Below are positions 18,401-20,371 of a stretch of 20,371 bases of DNA, in pieces; within the stretch, counting starts at the first letter, position 1, and every line of letters starts with the position of its first letter. The notes beneath the pieces were generated by a model. It searched no databases. It saw only the letters and a program-made list of their open reading frames with translations, and was not told the origin of the DNA. Origin of the DNA: Sphacelaria rigidula. Lineage: Eukaryota > Phaeophyceae > Sphacelariales. Location: NCBI GenBank assembly GCA_964200075.2, contig CAXNAA020000537.1, positions 1-20,371 on the forward strand, read 5' to 3'. The position numbers and the translations under genes were made by a program.

Positions 18401-19513
18401 TTAATCCCAAGCTCCCATGCACAGCTGTACCTATACCGTTAGACATGAAATAGCTACAAAGATACACCGTGTGTATATATCGAGAGTTCAGTACCGCGCC
18501 GTACCTTCCCACTACTGACTGTAGTAAGACTCAACACTGTACGTGAAAAAAGGCAGAGGCACAAAAAAACACTCGCACTGCATCAGGTGAGGCGGAGCGC
18601 CACCAGCCCCTCCTCACCCCCCCCTCCCCCTTCTTCCCCTTACCTGCATCAATCCGTGGCCATTGTGCTCATCCCGCTCACCATCTTCACTACCGTCATC
18701 AGAGTCATCGCTGTCTTCGCTGTCTCCTACACCACCCCCCCCTCCGAGCCACCCTGACCCTTCATCCTCATCTTCGCTCTCCATTCCCGGAAACGCTTCC
18801 TTAAAAGACTGTAGGTCTTGTTCACTCTCCTCGCTATCCGATTCCTCTGCATCATCATCTTCGTCATTAGCGTCATCAGCCTCTTCCTCTCCCCCGGTCC
18901 GCCCCTTGCTCCTCGTGGTGGTGGAGCCGGCCGTGGCCGCAGTCTCGACCGGTTTCAAATCTAGTAACGGTGCTTCTGCCTCCACCATTTCTCCCTGATC
19001 CCCCTGGGTCATCTCGTCCGCTCCATTGCCCGCGTTCGAACCGTTCCCTCCTTCGTCCTCTTGGTCGTCCGATGATATGTCATCCTCAGCGCTGCCCGTA
19101 GCGGCGTCAGCGCGCGAAGACGCGCCAGTGGAGCGCCTGGACGCTGGCCTCTTCCTGGCTGTTCGGCCATTCGAAGTCGTCGGTTCTTCGCTGGAGACAC
19201 GTTTCGAAGCAGGGGCACCAGCGACGGCTTTCGATGCGTCAGCCCGACCCGCCCCTTGACCTGAACCTTTTCGTATGGTCGGCACGCCATCCTTGGATGG
19301 CGATTGCTTCTTGGCAGGTTTACGCTTGGTGCTGCTACGAGGCACCCCTGTTGATGTCTCATTTTTTGCTACCTCAACCTGCTTCTTATCTGTACTGATC
19401 CCATTCCTCTTGGTTGCTGATACCGCCGGAGTAGACGATAATCGGGTACTGCTGGCGGCACGGCTACCTTTAGCCTTGCCCTGCGGGGTTGATGATTTCC
19501 GCTTCATGGGCAT
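3092..19513 (-). CDS. NOP2: NOP2/NSUN1-type 25S/28S rRNA (cytosine-C5) methyltransferase, 12 exons
   Basis: Nucleolar SAM-dependent enzyme of the NOP2/RsmB family; it methylates one cytosine of large-subunit rRNA and is needed for 60S assembly. Coding join on the minus strand: 19513-18644, 18025-17768, 17170-17063, 16548-16441, 16100-15927, 15649-15542, 15150-15024, 14089-13905, 5767-5707, 5258-5033, 3840-3735, 3463-3092; 2703 nt, 900 residues plus stop. All introns are GT-AG and all phases match. Layout: basic then acidic N-terminus (1-290), helical linker (291-412), RsmB-type N-terminal part of the catalytic module (413-506), SAM motif [11 protein letters not shown] (512-522), DAPCSG with Cys583, STCS with catalytic Cys637, [20 protein letters not shown] near 700, Lys/Arg-rich segment, Arg-Gly-rich tail. 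Residues 513-700 align to yeast and human NOP2 almost without gaps. The first ATG (19513) has A at -3; the frame upstream has only a GTG at 19588 directly after a stop. UTRs are not resolved. Confidence 0.95.
3735..3840 (-). CDS. NOP2: NOP2 exon 11, charged segment
   Basis: Codes residues 742-777: [20 protein letters not shown] and following Lys/Glu/Arg residues. The acceptor CTGCAG|TGG completes the split Ser codon. Of two phase-0 donors, ACG|GTGAGA (used here) fits consensus better than GCG|GTGGGG, which would end the exon at 3747. Confidence 0.85.
3841..5032 (-). other. NOP2 intron 10
   Basis: 1192 bp, phase 2. A B-box-like GACTTCGAATCCC near 4198 hints at an old tRNA-type SINE, but no body or tail could be matched. 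Confidence 0.8.
5033..5258 (-). CDS. NOP2: NOP2 exon 10, end of methyltransferase domain
   Basis: Codes residues 667-742. [20 protein letters not shown] and [20 protein letters not shown] are the highly conserved end of the NOP2 catalytic domain. An acidic linker ending MDVED follows. Acceptor CCAACAG|GGCGTC, donor GACAG|GTACAA in phase 2. Confidence 0.93.
5259..5706 (-). other. NOP2 intron 9
   Basis: 448 bp, phase 1. No embedded RNA gene or repeat recognised. Confidence 0.85.
5707..5767 (-). CDS. NOP2: NOP2 exon 9, 61-nt exon
   Basis: Codes residues 647-667 (phase 0 in, phase 1 out): [21 protein letters not shown], compared with human VVDYALKKRNVRLVPTGLDFG. Acceptor CTGCAG|GTGATC, donor TTTG|GTGAGT. 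It is a tiny exon 8137 bp from the preceding one, and only its homology identifies it. Confidence 0.93.
6591..6675 (-). ncRNA. snR77-like C/D snoRNA copy 1, degenerate
   Basis: Most diverged of nine copies. On the minus strand it has the only perfect C box of the family (GTGATGA) and the guide GGAATTACCGC, which pairs one base further into 18S GCGGUAAUUCC than the other copies. The D' position reads CATA and the D position CTCA, and the terminal stem is poor. Probably a decayed copy. Confidence 0.55.
7077..7165 (-). ncRNA. snR77: snR77-like C/D snoRNA copy 2
   Basis: Minus strand order: stem TCTCC, C box GTGAAGA, guide CTGGAATTACCG, D' CTGA, C'-like CTGCTGA, second guide region, D CTGA, stem GGAGA. 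All boxes are present; the C box departs only at its fifth position. It lies on the same strand as the host gene, 60-odd bp from element B1. Confidence 0.82.
7230..7317 (-). ncRNA. Family B C/D snoRNA-like element B1
   Basis: Minus strand: stem GCCC, C-box-like GTGATTA, conserved CAGGTTATATCTACA, D' CTGA, C'-like ATGTTGA, conserved CTTGTCGACTTCC, then CTTATGA before stem GGGC, so the D box is non-canonical (ATGA beside the stem). The segment before it is complementary to large-subunit rRNA GGAAGUCGGCAAG with one G-U pair. A guide role is inferred. Confidence 0.6.
7545..7635 (-). ncRNA. Family B C/D snoRNA-like element B2
   Basis: C-box-like ATGATTA, D' CTGA, C' ATGCTGA, LSU-complementary CTTGTCGACTTCC, D-like ATGA, stem GCCC/GGGC. 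Outer arms TCGAGT 7534-7539 and ACTCGA 7644-7649 pair perfectly. Confidence 0.62.
7728..7818 (-). ncRNA. snR77: snR77-like C/D snoRNA copy 3
   Basis: C box ATGAAGA, guide CTGGAATTACCG, D' CTGA, C' TTGCTGA, D CTGA, closing stem TCTCTCC with GGGGAGA. Outer arms extend the stem to GAAT 7715-7718 against ATTC 7830-7833. Nearly identical to copy 5 through the 2.03-kb duplication. Confidence 0.83.
8213..8300 (-). ncRNA. snR77: snR77-like C/D snoRNA copy 4, best example
   Basis: A C/D box snoRNA guides fibrillarin to 2'-O-methylate the target base paired to the fifth guide nucleotide before D or D'. Minus strand: stem TCTCC 8300-8296, C box GTGAGGA 8294-8288, guide CTGGAATTACCG 8275-8264, one spacer base, D' CTGA 8262-8259, C' GTGCTGA 8250-8244, D CTGA 8221-8218, stem GGAGA 8217-8213. 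The guide pairs over 12 bases with 18S CGGUAAUUCCAG (plus a G-U at the spacer). The fifth base is A8267, facing the U after GCGG. From established knowledge this is yeast U578 (snR77) and human U627 (SNORD65). The second guide before D has no target I recognise. No promoter is visible, so release from spliced NOP2 intron RNA is likely. Confidence 0.88.
8842..9183 (-). mobile_element. tRNA-derived SINE, type 2, with (CA)n tail
   Basis: About 342 bp. The head 9183-9107 resembles a tRNA: acceptor GGTCGCC against GCGATC, A box TGGCTCGGTTGG, T arm CGGGG-TTCGATT-CCCGG. The body contains TTCGACTCAACGGCCGACGA, an A-rich middle (8975-8951) and GATGCGCCCACA. It ends in (CA)n, read as TG repeats at 8842-8859 on plus. 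Anticodon arm poor; not a functional tRNA. Confidence 0.78.
9583..9673 (-). ncRNA. Family B C/D snoRNA-like element B3
   Basis: Duplicate of B2 at an offset of 2038 bp, with the same boxes and the same outer arms. Confidence 0.62.
9766..9855 (-). ncRNA. snR77: snR77-like C/D snoRNA copy 5
   Basis: C box ATGAAGA, guide CTGGAATTACCG, D' CTGA, C' TTGCTGA, D CTGA. Twin of copy 3 at an offset of 2038 bp. Outer arms again pair (GGAT side against ATTC). Confidence 0.82.
10247..10334 (-). ncRNA. snR77: snR77-like C/D snoRNA copy 6
   Basis: C box GTGAGGA, guide CTGGAATTACCG, D' changed to CTAA, C' ATGCTGA, D CTGA, stem TCTCC/GGAGA. Twin of copy 4. The altered D' would weaken the 18S guide. Confidence 0.77.
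11428..11728 (-). repeat. Tandem pair, ~159-bp period, possible third snoRNA family
   Basis: Two units, 11428-11566 and 11587-11728, about three-quarters identical by eye. On the minus strand unit 1 has ATGATGA (11515-11509), an internal CTGA, and CTGA at 11428-11425, flanked by GGTTCT and AGGACC, which can pair. Unit 2 keeps an internal CTGA-T-GTGATGA but its outer boxes are degenerate (GTGAAGG, CTCA). I recognise no strong rRNA complementarity. Repeat status is sure; snoRNA status is speculative. Confidence 0.4.
11893..11999. repeat. Inverted repeat in intron 8
   Basis: GATCGGGA-TGGTAT-TTTTCGTG (11893-11917) pairs with CACGGAAAATAC...ACCGTCCCGATC (11967-11999), with small gaps. No C/D boxes at its ends. 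Confidence 0.55.
12161..12250 (-). ncRNA. Family B C/D snoRNA-like element B4
   Basis: Most diverged copy. C-box-like ATGATTA, D' CTGA, weaker C', LSU-complementary segment (plus-strand 12171-12183), and here a canonical CTGA overlapping ATGA before the stem. Its outer arms differ from B2/B3 but pair well: GCACAAG 12142-12148 with CTTGTGC 12266-12272, ATCGAA 12150-12155 with TTCGAT 12253-12258, GTGG 12158-12161 with CCAC 12249-12252. Confidence 0.65.
12321..12408 (-). ncRNA. snR77: snR77-like C/D snoRNA copy 7
   Basis: C box GTGAGGA, guide CTGGAATTACCG, D' CTGA, C' CTGCTGA, D CTGA, inner stem TCCT/AGGA. The stem continues with a perfect copy-specific 7-bp arm: AAGGGGT 12314-12320 against ACCCCTT 12409-12415. 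Confidence 0.84.
12577..12665 (-). ncRNA. snR77: snR77-like C/D snoRNA copy 8
   Basis: C box ATGAGGA, guide CTGGAATTACCG, D' CTGA, C' CTGCTGA, D CTGA, stem TCTCC/GGAGA. A SINE starts one base beyond its C-box end (12667). The native outer arm there is lost, though the SINE head CCAC happens to pair with GTGG before the other end. Confidence 0.82.
12667..12969 (+). mobile_element. tRNA-derived SINE, type 1, copy 1
   Basis: About 303 bp. The head (12667-12740) has a pol III B box GGTTCGATTCC and a degenerate A box, the body is unique, and the end is an A-rich run (12956-12966). It matches 14477-14783 in reverse orientation over the whole length. The cloverleaf is too decayed to name the tRNA. 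It is non-coding, so retrotransposition would depend on a LINE elsewhere. No clear target-site duplication. Confidence 0.82.
13440..13528 (-). ncRNA. snR77: snR77-like C/D snoRNA copy 9
   Basis: Nearest to exon 8. C box GTGAGGA, guide CTGGAATTACCG, D' changed to CTAA, C' GTGCTGA, D CTGA, stem TCTCC/GGAGA with a short GTG/CAC extension. The second guide region is more diverged than in other copies. Confidence 0.77.
13905..14089 (-). CDS. NOP2: NOP2 exon 8, catalytic TCS motif
   Basis: Codes residues 585-646. [15 protein letters not shown] and [17 protein letters not shown] match family motifs. Cys637 in STCS is the expected nucleophile. Where most relatives have Thr after DAPCSG this protein has Leu. 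Acceptor TGTGCAG|GCCTGG, donor GAGCAG|GTGAGA in phase 0, opening the 8.1-kb intron. Confidence 0.95.
14090..15023 (-). other. NOP2 intron 7
   Basis: 934 bp, phase 1, splitting the Gly codon of DAPCSG. It contains SINE type 1 copy 2; the remainder is featureless. Confidence 0.88.
14477..14783 (-). mobile_element. tRNA-derived SINE, type 1, copy 2
   Basis: About 307 bp in intron 7, sense to NOP2. The tRNA-like head (14783-14711) has A box TGGGGTAATGG and B box GGTTCGATTCC; the tail is AAAAC repeats (14492-14477). The body matches copy 1, including blocks GACGTGAGTTGACGC and GGGGTTCGAAGTGTA. Confidence 0.84.
15024..15150 (-). CDS. NOP2: NOP2 exon 7, PCS motif
   Basis: Codes residues 543-585 (the last codon is split, phase 1). 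[18 protein letters not shown] leads to [13 protein letters not shown], motif IV of RNA m5C methyltransferases. Cys583 is the cysteine that helps release the methylated product. Acceptor TCACAG|CGGCAA, donor TTCAG|GTATGA. Confidence 0.95.
15151..15541 (-). other. NOP2 intron 6
   Basis: 391 bp, phase 0; no embedded feature recognised. Intron 5 (15650-15926, 277 bp) is likewise empty. Confidence 0.85.
15542..15649 (-). CDS. NOP2: NOP2 exon 6, SAM-binding motif I
   Basis: Codes residues 507-542, 36 codons, phase 0. [20 protein letters not shown] holds the glycine-rich SAM-binding motif; NTGVVIAND follows with the acidic residue expected to contact the SAM ribose. Acceptor TTCCAG|GGAGAA, donor CAG|GTTTGT. 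Confidence 0.96.
15927..16100 (-). CDS. NOP2: NOP2 exon 5
   Basis: Codes residues 449-506, 58 codons, phase 0. Carries [19 protein letters not shown] and [20 protein letters not shown]. The last is nearly invariant in NOP2 and lies just before the SAM-binding domain. Acceptor GCCCAG|GCATTG, donor CAG|GTATGT. Confidence 0.96.
16101..16440 (-). other. NOP2 intron 4
   Basis: 340 bp, phase 0. Several TGATGA motifs on the sense strand (near 16350, 16264 and 16162) and a CTGA at 16237, but no terminal stem joins them into a snoRNA. Confidence 0.85.
16441..16548 (-). CDS. NOP2: NOP2 exon 4
   Basis: Codes residues 413-448, 36 codons, phase 0. [20 protein letters not shown] is followed by [16 protein letters not shown], the conserved PRP-x-x-IR-x-NTLK-x-RR motif of NOP2 proteins. 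Acceptor GTGCAG|ATG, donor GAG|GTGAAG. Confidence 0.95.
16549..17062 (-). other. NOP2 intron 3
   Basis: 514 bp, GTGAGT donor, phase 0. Nothing further recognised. Confidence 0.85.
17063..17170 (-). CDS. NOP2: NOP2 exon 3
   Basis: Codes residues 377-412, 36 codons, phase 0. Contains [20 protein letters not shown], matching the NOP2 signature where a Tyr-Tyr-Gly-Tyr helix precedes the catalytic module. Acceptor GAGCAG|GAACG, donor GTC|GTGAGT. Confidence 0.93.
17171..17767 (-). other. NOP2 intron 2
   Basis: 597 bp, phase 0. A G-rich tract on the plus strand (17539-17562) makes the transcript C-rich there. No RNA gene or repeat found. Confidence 0.85.
17768..18025 (-). CDS. NOP2: NOP2 exon 2, linker ending in VLGDFQ
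   Basis: Codes residues 291-376, phase 0 at both ends. Acceptor gcgtatgcgtcgaacg-type AG precedes GTCGAACG; the donor is CAG|GTGGGA. An Arg/Lys/Glu-rich, probably coiled segment leads into [16 protein letters not shown], the conserved NOP2 motif just before the catalytic module (yeast counterpart RISEIVRVLNNFK). Confidence 0.93.
18026..18643 (-). other. NOP2 intron 1
   Basis: 618 bp, GTAAGG donor, AG acceptor, phase 0. Apart from the G-run cluster nothing is recognised. Confidence 0.85.
18607..18640 (-). promoter_or_regulatory. G-run cluster at 5' end of intron 1 (possible RNA G-quadruplex)
   Basis: On the sense strand, starting a few bases after the exon 1 donor, runs of four, five, eight and four G are separated by short spacers. 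Such intronic G runs can form quadruplexes and affect 5' splice site use. Folding is inferred from composition only. Confidence 0.4.
18644..19513 (-). CDS. NOP2: NOP2 exon 1, N-terminal low-complexity region
   Basis: Codes residues 1-290. It opens with Met-Pro-Met-Lys-Arg-Lys, continues as a Ser/Thr/Lys/Arg-rich stretch that probably serves for nucleolar targeting, then becomes strongly acidic with Asp/Glu/Ser runs. This basic-then-acidic order is typical of NOP2 N-termini. It ends CAG|GTAAGG in phase 0. A second in-frame ATG lies at 19507. A 5' UTR exon upstream cannot be excluded. Confidence 0.85.
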
Positions 19514-19771
19514 GGTTGGAGTAGTGCTCACCGCACTCACTGAGCTTACTGATAACGTAGGGCGCCCGCGCACTGAAACTGTAGCCACTCAGGGGCAATC
19601 TAGCATGACTATCCCAACCAAAGTTAAGGGACATATTTGGATTATGACCGAAATCCAAGTCGTATACTTGACGTGGGCAGAACCAAGTCCTCACCTGGCC
19701 CGCCCACGGTGGGCCATGTACAATAGTGAAGGGTACAGTGAATTCCACACGGGTACCGGAGTGCGTGTAAA

Positions 19772-19955
19772 AATTCCACGCCTTGGACAACATATTGTCA
19801 ATAGATGCAATAGACGATAAGTGTACTGCATAAGGTATAGGCCTATAGCAACTATTGCCGGCCGACAATAATCGCAATAGGCCTATACTCCATGCAGTAC
19901 GTTTCTTGTCTATTGCAACTATTGACCATATGTTGTCCAAGGTGTGAGAAATTCC
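19772..19955. repeat. 184-bp imperfect palindrome (foldback/MITE-like)
   Basis: Arms of about 90 bp meet near 19863. Left-arm landmarks CCTTGGACAACATATTGTCA, ATGCAATAGAC, GTACTGCAT and TATAGGCCTAT recur as reverse complements in the right arm with few mismatches and almost no loop. No coding capacity and no clear target-site duplication. It lies about 260 bp upstream of the NOP2 ATG and could be a MITE or a long hairpin transcript source. Confidence 0.88.
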
Positions 19956-20315
19956 TTAGCTCTAGCCTTGTGACCATAGCTTTTTTATTATTATTAGTTG
20001 GTTTTCATATAGCGGATCAACAACTACATGATTTTAGTCCCTGACTAAAAGTGTTTTTTTCATCATAATACTAGACGTTCTATTCAGGGCCACGGTCGAA
20101 AGATAGAGTCGGTTTAGGGCAATCACGCGTACAAACTATCGTATCAGTGTTATTCCTTTTCAATACGAGCTGGGCCAGCCTAGAGGCGGATTTGAAGTTT
20201 GCAGGCTCATGCTCTTTTATACATTTAGAGTTGGGCCCTGAAATTTGGTATGGACAGTGCATAGGGCATAAGAAAAAAAATTACTGAAGTACCAAAATTT
20301 GTTTTTTTTTCATAA

Positions 20316-20362
20316 GTTAAGGGCATTTTGGTGATACCTGAAAATCGATCATTGCCCTTAAC
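20316..20362. repeat. 10-bp perfect inverted repeat
   Basis: GTTAAGGGCA (20316-20325) and TGCCCTTAAC (20353-20362) around a 27-nt loop; CCTGAAAA also repeats in the loop and just beyond the stem. It may be the edge of another foldback cut by the window end. Confidence 0.55.
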
Positions 20363-20371
20363 TCCTGAAAA

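Larger units (their letters stand above)
19514..20371. other. 5' flank of NOP2
   Basis: Should contain the 5' UTR and promoter; no TATA box or other element could be placed. It holds the large palindrome, a short repeat shared with intron 8 (20226-20270), T and A runs, and a hairpin at 20316-20362. Confidence 0.55.

Noticed and set aside
19514-19588. NOP2 start at 19588
   Set aside because: The codon there is GTG, directly after an in-frame stop; the first ATG in frame is at 19513 with a good context.

Overview
The window is nuclear DNA of a eukaryote. One spliced protein gene on the minus strand fills most of it: the NOP2/NSUN1-type nucleolar rRNA (cytosine-C5) methyltransferase, 12 coding exons from 19513 down to 3092, predicted 900 residues. 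Every junction joins in frame through GT-AG introns. Long introns, two tRNA-derived SINE types and near-neutral base composition suggest an intron-rich protist or alga, perhaps a brown alga or other stramenopile. That placement is a guess; the protein itself is conserved in all eukaryotes.

Layout by coordinate. 1-3091: no convincing gene, two SINE-type repeats, presumably including the NOP2 3' UTR. 3092-5767: exons 12 to 9 (the Arg-Gly tail and the end of the methyltransferase domain). 5768-13904: one 8.1-kb intron (intron 8). 13905-19513: exons 8 to 1. 19514-20371: 5' flank with a 184-bp near-perfect palindrome.

The most interesting part is intron 8. It holds nine copies of an ~88-nt element, all in one orientation. 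Read on the NOP2 sense strand they have the full layout of a C/D box snoRNA: terminal stem, C box, guide, D' box, C' box, D box, terminal stem. The 12-nt guide before D' is complementary to the universal 18S rRNA segment CGGUAAUUCCAG. The five-nucleotide rule points to the U after GCGG, the site methylated under yeast snR77 and human SNORD65. A second family of four ~90-nt elements looks like a more diverged C/D snoRNA with a guide against the large-subunit rRNA segment GGAAGUCGGCAAG. A third, weaker candidate is a tandem pair at 11.4-11.7 kb. Outer stem sequences differ between copies but stay complementary, as expected if the fold is under selection.

The host gene makes an rRNA base methyltransferase and its intron would release rRNA 2'-O-methylation guides, so one transcript would supply two arms of rRNA modification. 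The cluster grew by local duplication (one 2.03-kb step is still visible) and was interrupted by SINEs at 8842-9183 and 12667-12969.
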